Source: Clostridiaceae bacterium (lineage in GTDB: Bacteria > Bacillota > Clostridia > Acetivibrionales > DUMB01). Taken from it: a stretch of DNA of 47,368 nt. The notes beneath the pieces are model-generated. The model did not search any database. It worked only from the letters and a program-made list of their open reading frames with translations, and was not told the DNA's origin. The stretch is from NCBI GenBank assembly GCA_012840535.1, contig DULF01000047.1, positions 1 through 47,368 on the forward strand, written 5' to 3'. A program made the translations under genes and the position numbers. The stretch's first letter is position 1, and each line of letters begins with the position of its first letter. Positions 9,131-18,137 of the stretch are shown here, one piece after another.

Positions 9131-10225
9131 CTACAATATCTTGTTAACGCTGCACTTGGGTTTTGCAAAAATCATTCTTCCCGCTGCAGTCTGCAGCACA
9201 CTTGTCACCATTACACTTATGCTTTCGCCTATGTGTTTTTTGCCTCCGTCGACAACTATCATTGTTCCGTCATCCAGGTATGCTACACCCTGGCCATTTT
9301 CCCTGCCGTCCTTTATTACCTGCACAGTCATCTCTTCACCTGGAAGAGCAATAGGCTTTACCGCGTTAGCAAGTTCGTTTATGTTTAAAACCGTGACATC
9401 CTGCAGACTGGCAACCTTGTTCAGATTATAGTCTATGGTGAGAACTTTTCCGCCAAGCCTCTTGGCAAACTTTAAAAGTGCACTGTCAACCTCTTCTCCC
9501 TCATCGATCGTAATATTTTCAATTCTTATCGGATGTTTGAGTTCCTTCTGTAATATGTTTAAAACATCAAGCCCTCTTCTTCCTTTATTTCTTTTTAACA
9601 CATCGGAGGAATCCGCAATGCGCCTGAGCTCCTCCAGCACAAAACCGGGAATAATAAGTTCGCCTTCAATAAAACCGCTTCTGCATATATCTACTATTCT
9701 TCCGTCAATGATAACACTTGTATCAAGCACTTTGGGCCCCGGTGAGCCTTTTGAGTTTTTGGAAAATCCACCTTTATTTTTGAAAACCTCAAATAAATCT
9801 TCGTTTCTTTTACCTATAGCAAGCCCTATTCCTATACAACCAAATAAAATATTAACGGCTATTGAAATCGGAACACCTATAACGTCCACTTTATTTATGG
9901 GTATTGTAATCAGATTTGCTACTATTAATCCGATTATTAGTCCGACTGAACTTATTGCAAGCTCATAGAGGGTCATTTTTTGAATGGCGGATTCAACTTT
10001 GTCAAATAATTCCATAACTGATTCAATAACCTTATTCCCCGTGGTGTAGAAAATAACAGCTGAAACCAGTGAAATGAATAAATACAAAGCAATTTTGATT
10101 TCCTGAGAAGCATTGGTCTCATTTACATAAAAAAGTGTTCTCGTCAAAGTATAACCGGTTATCGCCCCAACAGCGGCAAAAGAAATTTTTATAACTCTAT
10201 TCAACACGGTATATGACTCCCCCAT
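9131..10225 (-). CDS. PIN/TRAM domain membrane protein (YacL family)
   Basis: N-terminal TM helices, VLDTSVIIDGRIVDICRSGFIEGELIIPGFVLEELRRIADSSD PIN domain, GVAYLDDGTMIVVDGG TRAM segment. Confidence 0.9.
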   Translation of the reverse strand: MGESYTVLNRVIKISFAAVGAITGYTLTRTLFYVNETNASQEIKIALYLFISLVSAVIFYTTGNKVIESVMELFDKVESAIQKMTLYELAISSVGLIIGLIVANLITIPINKVDVIGVPISIAVNILFGCIGIGLAIGKRNEDLFEVFKNKGGFSKNSKGSPGPKVLDTSVIIDGRIVDICRSGFIEGELIIPGFVLEELRRIADSSDVLKRNKGRRGLDVLNILQKELKHPIRIENITIDEGEEVDSALLKFAKRLGGKVLTIDYNLNKVASLQDVTVLNINELANAVKPIALPGEEMTVQVIKDGRENGQGVAYLDDGTMIVVDGGKKHIGESISVMVTSVLQTAAGRMIFAKPKCSVNKIL

Positions 10226-10279
10226 ACTAATAGTATATTGTTTTGAATAGATTTTAAGTCCCGTGAATGAGAGTAAAAA

Positions 10280-10765
10280 TCAGGCCAAAGTTTTCAGCAA
10301 ACCGTCAATTGTTTTCTCCATTTCCAGTTGATTGACACCTTTTGCGAGAACAAGTTCACTTATGAGAATTTGTCTTGCACTACTCAGCATTTTTCTTTCA
10401 CCGGTAGATAAACCTTTTTTCTTTTCCCGCAGCATAAGGGCTCTAACCACATCCGCTACTTCAAATATGTCACCGCTTTTAATCTTGGACATATTTTCCC
10501 TGTAACGCTTGTTCCAATTGCTTGTTACGTTAACATTCCTGTCTTGCAATATTTCAAATACCTTGTCCACTTCCTGCGAACCGATAATACTCCTTATTCC
10601 GATACCGTCAACATTTTGCGTCGGAATCATTACCTTCATGTCGCCTATAGGCATTTTTAATATGTAATAGCTCTGTTTTTGCCCGAGAATCTCCCTCTCT
10701 TCGATTGATTCAATTATGCCTGCTCCATGCATAGGATATACAATTTTATCCCCTACATTATACAT
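10280..10765 (-). CDS. CarD/CdnL-type transcriptional regulator
   Basis: MYNVGDKIVYPMHGAGIIESIEEREILG; ORF opens at 10780, start at Met6 (10765) fits the family N-terminus. Confidence 0.9.
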   Translation of the reverse strand: MYNVGDKIVYPMHGAGIIESIEEREILGQKQSYYILKMPIGDMKVMIPTQNVDGIGIRSIIGSQEVDKVFEILQDRNVNVTSNWNKRYRENMSKIKSGDIFEVADVVRALMLREKKKGLSTGERKMLSSARQILISELVLAKGVNQLEMEKTIDGLLKTLA

Positions 10766-11075
10766 AGGTATTTCCTCCACATACTGCCAAGTAGTGCTGA
10801 GTTACTTTTTTAGTATACTACAAATATCCTTTAATGTCAAAAAGAATCATTCTACCATTAGAAATACCAACTGTCAATGAAAAATTTAAATTCCATTTAT
10901 TTACATTTATACCATCCTTAATATCTTTTTTAATTGACAAAAACATGTCCCTGCAATTATAATTAAACTGTGCAAGCAAAGATTTAACTATATTGTAAAT
11001 CCTTGTACGAGCTAATAAACAGACAGAAATTTTGTGAAACTATTAATATAAGTATTTACAGCCAGGGAGTGAACA

Positions 11076-11474
11076 ATGTTGAAGGATATGATGTTGGATA
11101 AATTCCAATATACTGTACTTGAGCTTCTCGTAAGAAATAAAAGCATTATTGACCAACTTTCAAAATTCCAGGATTCGAACGCCAGGATAAACCGTTCAAT
11201 CGTAAAAGCAGTAACGCATTGCGGTTGTATTGAAATTAACGCCAAAAAGCAGAATTACGATGAAAATCTTGATTTCGATGAAATACGCAGTCATATGGAA
11301 ACTCATCTGAAAGGCGAGCTCTGTGATAACTGCAGAGACATTATTGAGAAGGAAATCGGGCGAAATCTTTTCTATCTGGCATCAATCTGCAATACTCTTG
11401 ACTTAAATCTCTATGATATTTTAATAAAAGAGCACGAACGGCTAAAAGTTCTCGGAAAATATACCTTGCGGTAA
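11076..11474 (+). CDS. conserved small cysteine-containing protein with MazG-like helical C-terminus, function unknown
   Basis: 132 aa; SD-like AGGGAGTGA upstream; THCGCIEI and CDNC motifs; EIGRNLFYLASICNTLDLNLYDIL resembles MazG-type helix pair; followed by terminator. Confidence 0.65.
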   Translation: MLKDMMLDKFQYTVLELLVRNKSIIDQLSKFQDSNARINRSIVKAVTHCGCIEINAKKQNYDENLDFDEIRSHMETHLKGELCDNCRDIIEKEIGRNLFYLASICNTLDLNLYDILIKEHERLKVLGKYTLR

Positions 11475-11501
11475 GCATGATATGTATAAATGCAAAAATA
11501 A

Positions 11502-11544
11502 GCTGCATCGTCCAGAGCCCTGTCCAATGCAGCCGTATTTTTTT
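11502..11544 (+). terminator. rho-independent terminator
   Basis: GCTGCAT...ATGCAGC stem followed by CGTATTTTTTTC, 28 bp after the stop of the 11076 ORF. Confidence 0.75.
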
Positions 11545-11545
11545 C

Positions 11546-12910
11546 TTAACTTAGAAGTACATCCAGCGCTTCTCTTACGTTTTCAACAGGCTGTATGTTT
11601 ATTCCCTCTAATCCTTTAATCTGTCTTACTACTTTGATATTTCCCGCCGGAATTATACAATTCTTAAATCCCAGTCTTAAAGCTTCCATTATCCTTTTGT
11701 CCACCTGGCTGACTGCTCTTACTTCACCCGTTAATCCCACCTCACCTATTACAACAGTGCCAGGCAATATGGGACTATTCTTAAAGCTTGAAGCAATAGC
11801 GGCCGTGATTCCCAGGTCACAGGCAGGCTCATCGAGTTTCATCCCCCCGACAACATTGACATATGCATCATGGTTATACAACTGAAGGCCAACCCTTTTT
11901 TCCAGCACCGCCATCAAAAGAGTAACACGGTTATAATCAACACCGGTCGTCATTCTCCGGGGCATTCCGAAATTTGTGGCACATACAAGTGCCTGTACCT
12001 CAACAAGCATGGGCCTTGTTCCCTCAACACTGGAAACAACTACGGATCCAGGAGCGTCTTCAGGCATCCCGGAAAGCATCATCGCAGAAGGATTGTCAAC
12101 CTCACAAAGTCCAATGTCTCTCATTTCAAAAATGCCTATTTCATTGGTCGAACCAAACCTGTTTTTCACGGAACGCAGCACCCTGTAACTTGAGTGTCTT
12201 TCTCCCTCAAAATACAGTACCGTATCAACCATATGCTCCAAAACTTTTGGACCTGCAATGGCGCCTTCTTTTGTAACATGTCCCACAATCATCACGGCTA
12301 TGCCTGTGCTTTTTGCAATCCGCATAAGGCCTGCTGTTGTTTCCCGGACCTGGCTTACGCTGCCAGGAGCGGAAGTCAGGTCATCCCTGAAGATGGTTTG
12401 TATGGAATCAATAATGACCAGGCCGGGTTTTACGCTGTCAATTAGTTCCTCTATTACACCGAAATTTGTCTCCGACACCATCAACAAGTCAGCTCTTTTT
12501 ACCCCAAGCCTGTCAGCTCTTATTTTAATTTGTTTAATGGATTCTTCTCCGGATATATATAAAATTTTTGAATCAAGCCCGATCATGTTGCAAACTTGAA
12601 GAAGGAGCGTCGATTTGCCTATTCCCGGATCACCGCCCACAAGTACAAGGGAGCCTTTCACAACTCCTCCCCCAAGGACTCTGTCCATTTCCTTCATCCC
12701 TGTGGAATACCGCTTTTCTTTATCAACAGCTATATCGTTTATGCTCACCGGAACATTCTTCCTTCCGGTATCGGTCCTGCCTCCGGGCTTTCCGCCCACT
12801 GCTTCCTCAATGAAAGTATTCCACTGGTTACATGCAGGACATTTACCAAGCCATCCGCTTGATTCGTAACCACATTCCTGGCATATAAAAACCGATTTAA
12901 CTCTTGCCAT
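11546..12910 (-). CDS. radA: DNA repair protein RadA/Sms
   Basis: CQECGYESSGWLGKCPACNQWNT zinc finger, GGDPGIGKSTLLLQ Walker A, Lon-like C-terminus. Confidence 0.95.
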   Translation of the reverse strand: MARVKSVFICQECGYESSGWLGKCPACNQWNTFIEEAVGGKPGGRTDTGRKNVPVSINDIAVDKEKRYSTGMKEMDRVLGGGVVKGSLVLVGGDPGIGKSTLLLQVCNMIGLDSKILYISGEESIKQIKIRADRLGVKRADLLMVSETNFGVIEELIDSVKPGLVIIDSIQTIFRDDLTSAPGSVSQVRETTAGLMRIAKSTGIAVMIVGHVTKEGAIAGPKVLEHMVDTVLYFEGERHSSYRVLRSVKNRFGSTNEIGIFEMRDIGLCEVDNPSAMMLSGMPEDAPGSVVVSSVEGTRPMLVEVQALVCATNFGMPRRMTTGVDYNRVTLLMAVLEKRVGLQLYNHDAYVNVVGGMKLDEPACDLGITAAIASSFKNSPILPGTVVIGEVGLTGEVRAVSQVDKRIMEALRLGFKNCIIPAGNIKVVRQIKGLEGINIQPVENVREALDVLLS

Positions 12911-13091
12911 TTTCCCTCCCGATTATTGTCACCTTTATCATGATTATATCATAACTTGAAGTAAGGAGGATAAATTATGATTTCACTTGCCAAAAAAATC
13001 ATTTTGTTTTTTAATCTGGTACTGAACTATGGAATAAGCCCTATAACCATAATCAGGCACAGCAGGAATGCCTATTGATTCTGCATGTTTT

Positions 13092-15026
13092 TCACAATAC
13101 CCCTTTCTCGGTCAACTCTGTCAGCACAAGTATGAACATGGCATGTGACCAGGTGAGGGGTATAACCCATGCCGGCTTCCCGCTTTCTTTATCAACCTGT
13201 TCCGGAAGCAGATTGAGCTTCGTGCATGATTTTACAGCCCATTCAAAATAATCCTTTGCTTTGCTGAAATCGCCCTTTTTAATATGATACAGGGCAGCCC
13301 ACAGAGTTGTGATTATCCATGGATTCCCTCCAATGTATTTGTCGTTCTCGTATCTTTTGAGTCCGCCAACTTTCGGTGAGATGAGGCGTTCTTCAATAGT
13401 TTTGACAGTATTTACAATTCTTGGATCCTCAACATCAAATACTTCAAAAGGTATCGCCATCCCGAGGAGGCTGACATCAACAGTCCAGTCTTCGGAGGTA
13501 ACATCCTTGCAATAGCCTTTAGGATTAACCTTTATCATAATTTTATTATCAGTATGCTCTTCCTCCCATGGATTAAGTTTTACCCGCACGCTTCTTATAA
13601 ACCTTTTTTCCTCTTCCTTCCAAAAGTTTTTTACAATCGCTGTTTTTATTTTTTCAGCGGCTGATTTCCAATCGTCAATATAATACCGTGAAAATCCAAG
13701 TATTTCAGCAATTCTTGCCCCAGCCTTTATCCCGGCATAAACTGCTGCGGAAGAATACGCATGTTCGCCGAACCTCTCCTCCCAAAGGTCATAACTTGGT
13801 CCAGGCAGACCGGTTTCCTCATCAATAAACTTTATCATAAACTCTACCGCTCTTTTTGCACTTTCCCACATTTTTTCCAAAAAAGCTATATCTTTTGTTA
13901 CCTCATAGTGTTTCAACATCCCCCATACAAGAGTCCCGGTTTCATCTATCTGCAATCCCCAGGAGGGAGCCAGATTGCCGTCCATGTAGTAACGCTGATG
14001 CCATGAACCGTTTTCGTCCTGTGTATTTAACACCCAATCGTAAAACTTGTCTACAACAGAACCAAGACCGCATTTATCCAGCGCCGCAGTTATGAACGCA
14101 GCATCCCTTCCCCAGCAGTAAGCATATTTACCGCACCTTGTAAATTCTTCATCCACTTCGGGAGACGCAAGAAGTCCTCCGCTTTTTTTATCAGCCATAA
14201 GCTTAAAAACCAGCAGTGAGCGTTTGTACAGGCTGTCAATCTCATCTACGCCTGTCAAAACTTTCTTTGTTCCTTTCAGATAATTAATCCAATAATTTCT
14301 CGTCGCCTCATAATATGTTGAGGGCTCTCCGTTTCTGGCACACTTTGTTATGGCCTTAATTCCTTTTAGACTATGAGATGCGCAAATATATAAGGTAAAT
14401 GTTTTCTTTTCCCCTTTATAAATAGGGTCCAGTTTCCAGGAAACAGCTCCATCACTCATCATTCCAATATTATCAAACCCGTTAAGCCACGTGGATTTCG
14501 CGCTTTCAAACGCATTGTTTCCTAATTGAAATTGGTACACTTCCCTGTCGGCGGAAAGCGAAATATAGTAGCCATGCCTGTAATGCACAAGAGCTTCATT
14601 TTCAAAATCAAAGAATATTCCTGCACGGTCAAAACCGTTTGACATTCCTGAGGAAAATATGATAAATCCTGGTTCAATTGCCTGCTCACCTGTATTTTCC
14701 AAGTTGTAATGCCTTACAAAAATATCTTTGTCCGGCAGGACAAAATCCAGTTGTTCAATCTTTAAGCCCCTCCAGATATCTTCAAATACAGTTTTTACTA
14801 TATTGGTATCCTCAATATACTGCTGGTGTTTATTAAATTCACTTTCATTCAGCCATACTGTGCTGTTTTTATAACCTGTCAAAAAAACTCCTGTAAGCAT
14901 TTTGTCTATATGTTGAGGAAAATCAATATTGGGCCAGAATAATCTTACCAGTTCACCGTTTTCGCTGATACACCCCAGCATGCATGAATTGCCCACAATT
15001 GCATCATTAAAATATGTTTTTGCCAT
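13092..15026 (-). CDS. glycoside hydrolase family 15-like (glucoamylase-type) protein
   Basis: 644 aa; YCWGRDAAFITAALDKCG, WHQRYYMDGNLAPSWGLQIDETGTLVWGM, PGPSYDLWEERFGEHAYSSAAVYAG. Confidence 0.85.
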   Translation of the reverse strand: MAKTYFNDAIVGNSCMLGCISENGELVRLFWPNIDFPQHIDKMLTGVFLTGYKNSTVWLNESEFNKHQQYIEDTNIVKTVFEDIWRGLKIEQLDFVLPDKDIFVRHYNLENTGEQAIEPGFIIFSSGMSNGFDRAGIFFDFENEALVHYRHGYYISLSADREVYQFQLGNNAFESAKSTWLNGFDNIGMMSDGAVSWKLDPIYKGEKKTFTLYICASHSLKGIKAITKCARNGEPSTYYEATRNYWINYLKGTKKVLTGVDEIDSLYKRSLLVFKLMADKKSGGLLASPEVDEEFTRCGKYAYCWGRDAAFITAALDKCGLGSVVDKFYDWVLNTQDENGSWHQRYYMDGNLAPSWGLQIDETGTLVWGMLKHYEVTKDIAFLEKMWESAKRAVEFMIKFIDEETGLPGPSYDLWEERFGEHAYSSAAVYAGIKAGARIAEILGFSRYYIDDWKSAAEKIKTAIVKNFWKEEEKRFIRSVRVKLNPWEEEHTDNKIMIKVNPKGYCKDVTSEDWTVDVSLLGMAIPFEVFDVEDPRIVNTVKTIEERLISPKVGGLKRYENDKYIGGNPWIITTLWAALYHIKKGDFSKAKDYFEWAVKSCTKLNLLPEQVDKESGKPAWVIPLTWSHAMFILVLTELTEKGVL

Positions 15027-15252
15027 TATTCATCCCCCAATTCTTGGTTATTTCCCGCGCCCTGCCTCTTTACACACTCCGGCGGGAGAATATTTCCCAT
15101 TTCGTTTCTTTCAGTATTTTGCGCCCGCTGGTTATGTTAAATCAGTACAAATATATTTTTTGCTATTAACTAAGTATAATAATAAATATTTTTCCTTACA
15201 AAGGCAAAAATAATATAGAATCTTTTTCAGTATTGTTTAATGGAGGAACGAA

Positions 15253-16509
15253 ATGACGTTACAGCTAAATATCTTGGTAATGCGCATAACACAAATAGTC
15301 CAGGTGTTAGTTTTTATTGCAGGGTGCTATTTTTTCAGTATATCATTATTTGGATGGATAAAAAGAAAAGAAAATTCAGCCGAACAATACCCTCCGAAAA
15401 AACGTTTTGCCCTTATTGTTGCGGCGCACAATGAAGAAATTGTTATACCTCATATCATTGACAGCCTTTTTAGACAAAACTACCCAAGGGAACTATATGA
15501 TGTATTTGTTATTGCTGACAACTGCAGCGACAGAACAGCGGAAATTGCCGAAAAACACGGTGCAATAGTGTACATAAGGCAAAACTCCGAGGAAAGAGGC
15601 AAGGGATACGCACTTGAATGGATGTTTGAAAAGATTTTCAATATGGAGAAAAAATATGATGCAGTAAGCATATTTGATGCAGATAACCTTGTATCCTCCA
15701 ACTTTTTGCTTGAAATGAACAAGCAGTTATGTAAAGGACACAAGGTTGTACAGGGATACATAGACAGCAAAAATCCATTTGATTCGTGGATAACCTGTTC
15801 TTACTCCATAGCGTTCTGGCTTTCAAACAGAATCTTTCAACTTCCGAGATACTACTTAGGTTTAAGCTGCGGATTATCCGGGACAGGATTTTGCATTGAT
15901 ATCGAGCTCCTGAAGGAAATTGGCTGGGGAGCAACCTGCCTTACTGAAGACCTGGAATTTACCATGAAGCTTGCGTTAAACGGCAAAAAAGTTGCATGGG
16001 CCCACAATGCGGTAGTATATGACGAAAAGCCTCTTACGCTGAAACAATCCTGGAATCAAAGAAAAAGGTGGATGCAGGGGCATGCAGATTGCGCAAGCCG
16101 TTACCTTAAGCCGCTCTTCTCAAAAGCTTTTAAAGAAGGGGACCTTGTGGCTTTTGATTGCGCAGTGTATTTATTTCAGCCAATCAGATTTGTGCTTATC
16201 GGCATAATTACAATAATGATGTGGATACAAACAGTTTATCCTGAATCGCCTTTTTACACTTTGAGATTTATATTCCCTGAAAGCATATGGTATATTTTTG
16301 TTATACTTCAATTTTTCTATGGTCCTTTTATAATACTTATAGAGAAAAAATTCAATCTCAAAGTCATCCTGGGGTTCATCGTGTATCCCATATATTGCCT
16401 TACCTGGGTCCCAATCACGATACAAGGATTTTTGAGCAAAGACAATAAAAACTGGTTTCATACCGTCCATACAAGGGAAATCAGCATAAAGGAGCTTGAA
16501 AAAGCTTAG
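15253..16509 (+). CDS. family 2 glycosyltransferase, membrane-bound
   Basis: AAHNEE, DNCSDRTAEIA, DADN, TEDLEF, QRKRWMQG (QxxRW) motifs; TM helices at both ends. Confidence 0.88.
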   Translation: MTLQLNILVMRITQIVQVLVFIAGCYFFSISLFGWIKRKENSAEQYPPKKRFALIVAAHNEEIVIPHIIDSLFRQNYPRELYDVFVIADNCSDRTAEIAEKHGAIVYIRQNSEERGKGYALEWMFEKIFNMEKKYDAVSIFDADNLVSSNFLLEMNKQLCKGHKVVQGYIDSKNPFDSWITCSYSIAFWLSNRIFQLPRYYLGLSCGLSGTGFCIDIELLKEIGWGATCLTEDLEFTMKLALNGKKVAWAHNAVVYDEKPLTLKQSWNQRKRWMQGHADCASRYLKPLFSKAFKEGDLVAFDCAVYLFQPIRFVLIGIITIMMWIQTVYPESPFYTLRFIFPESIWYIFVILQFFYGPFIILIEKKFNLKVILGFIVYPIYCLTWVPITIQGFLSKDNKNWFHTVHTREISIKELEKA

Positions 16510-16532
16510 GATAAAATGGAATAAAATGTACC

Positions 16533-17792
16533 CTATAATAAATCAGCCAAATCCATTGACCGCGTATGCAGAGTGTGGGACCACTCTTTTTGATCTTTGT
16601 CAATAAAACCTTGAATTATAATGGGTATCCAGGTAAGGTTGTAAAATGGGAACAAAATATAATACAAAATAATCTTTATATTTGCCCTGCCGTCCATAAA
16701 AACAAATATTATGCCAACGTAGGTTGTTATTATGAGCGTTAAAGCTGCAATGAAACCATTGGCGCTTATCACCTGCGTTAAATCCGTAAAAAGCACAAAT
16801 CTAAGAAAATTGGCAAAAAGTCCAACTCCGCTGATAACTATGATTAACGGTTGAATAAGATACAGCGCGCAGTCGAATGCAATCAAATCCTTATCACGTA
16901 TAAATTTTGCAAAGAGTTTTTTCAGATATCTGCATGCACAATCAGACTGTCCCTGCATCCAGCGCTTTCTCTGTCTCCAGGACTGGGCAAGGGTTATGGG
17001 TTTTTCATCATATACAACTGCCTTATGGGACCAGTAAGCCTTTTTCCCTGCCAAAACAAGTTTTATTGTGAATTCCAGGTCTTCAGTAAGGCATGTGGCA
17101 TTCCATCCAATTTCCTTCAGTACTTTGGTGGAAACAGTAAAACCCGTACCCCCAATTGCGCAAGACAACCCCAGATAATATCTTGGAAGCTGAAACAATC
17201 TGTTATTTAACCAGTATGTAATTGAATAACTTCCTGATATCAAAGAATCCAAAGGGTTTTTACTGTCAAGATAGCCCTGTATTACCTCATGCCCCATGCA
17301 GAGGTGTTTGTTCATTTCCTTTAAAAAATTAGGCGATACAAGGTTGTCCGCATCAAAGACGCATACTGCGTCATAACTTTTTTCCATGGCAAAGAGCTTT
17401 CTGAACATCCATTGCAATGCATAGCCTTTGCCCCTTTTTTTATTGTCAAATCTCTCATACACTATAGCCCCGTTTTCCCTTGCAATTCTGGCAGTATTGT
17501 CATTACAGTTGTCCGCAATAACATATACATCATACAAATCTGTTGGATAATCCAAATTTTTAAGGTTTCTCACAATATTGCCTATAACCAGTTCTTCGTT
17601 ATGCGCAGCAACCAACAAGGCAAATCTGTGTTTAGGCGCGTACTTCTCTGCATCAGCCTCCTTTCTTTTAACCCATCCGAAAATTGAAATTACAAAGTGA
17701 TAAAGAAAGACAGGAAATAACAAGTATTGAAGTGCAAAAACAATGGTATTGACGATAGATTTAATAGTATGCAAGTTGCCAACCTCAAACAT
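16533..17792 (-). CDS. family 2 glycosyltransferase, paralog of the 15253 gene
   Basis: Same motifs (AAHNEE, DNCNDNTARIA, TEDLEF, QRKRWMQG); ORF opens at 17864, but GAGGGG SD precedes the internal ATG at 17792. Confidence 0.88.
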   Translation of the reverse strand: MFEVGNLHTIKSIVNTIVFALQYLLFPVFLYHFVISIFGWVKRKEADAEKYAPKHRFALLVAAHNEELVIGNIVRNLKNLDYPTDLYDVYVIADNCNDNTARIARENGAIVYERFDNKKRGKGYALQWMFRKLFAMEKSYDAVCVFDADNLVSPNFLKEMNKHLCMGHEVIQGYLDSKNPLDSLISGSYSITYWLNNRLFQLPRYYLGLSCAIGGTGFTVSTKVLKEIGWNATCLTEDLEFTIKLVLAGKKAYWSHKAVVYDEKPITLAQSWRQRKRWMQGQSDCACRYLKKLFAKFIRDKDLIAFDCALYLIQPLIIVISGVGLFANFLRFVLFTDLTQVISANGFIAALTLIITTYVGIIFVFMDGRANIKIILYYILFPFYNLTWIPIIIQGFIDKDQKEWSHTLHTRSMDLADLL

Positions 17793-18005
17793 TCTCAACC
17801 CCTCTTTTGTATAAAAATTTTCAGGCAAAACATACATACTAATAAAAGATATACCTATCATCAATCACAATCAATTATGGTTTTTAACAAAAATTCTTTA
17901 GCTGACGAGAAAAATTTCTAACTATTAGATAAATATTAAATAAAGAATTTGAAAAAATTTATGAAATATATATAAATCGAAGACAACAGTCCTTTTTTAT
18001 TTGGA

Positions 18006-18027
18006 GGGGCGCAATAATCTGCGCCCC
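18006..18027. repeat. GGGGCGCA...TGCGCCCC palindrome downstream of clpC
   Basis: 8-bp perfect stem, 6-nt loop; on minus strand followed by TCCAAATAAAAAAGG. Confidence 0.65.
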
Positions 18028-18137
18028 CTGCCTGCAAACCGCTTGTTTCTGTTCCTTATCGAAGAATTTACTCAAAGGCTCCAGACAGGAGCCCCACTTG
18101 CCGTACTTCTTCGAAAAATGCTTGTAGTCTTTGGCGT

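Noticed and set aside
9435-9968. 177-aa plus-strand ORF antisense to the PIN/TRAM gene
   Set aside because: Shadow ORF; the minus-strand protein has clear domain motifs.
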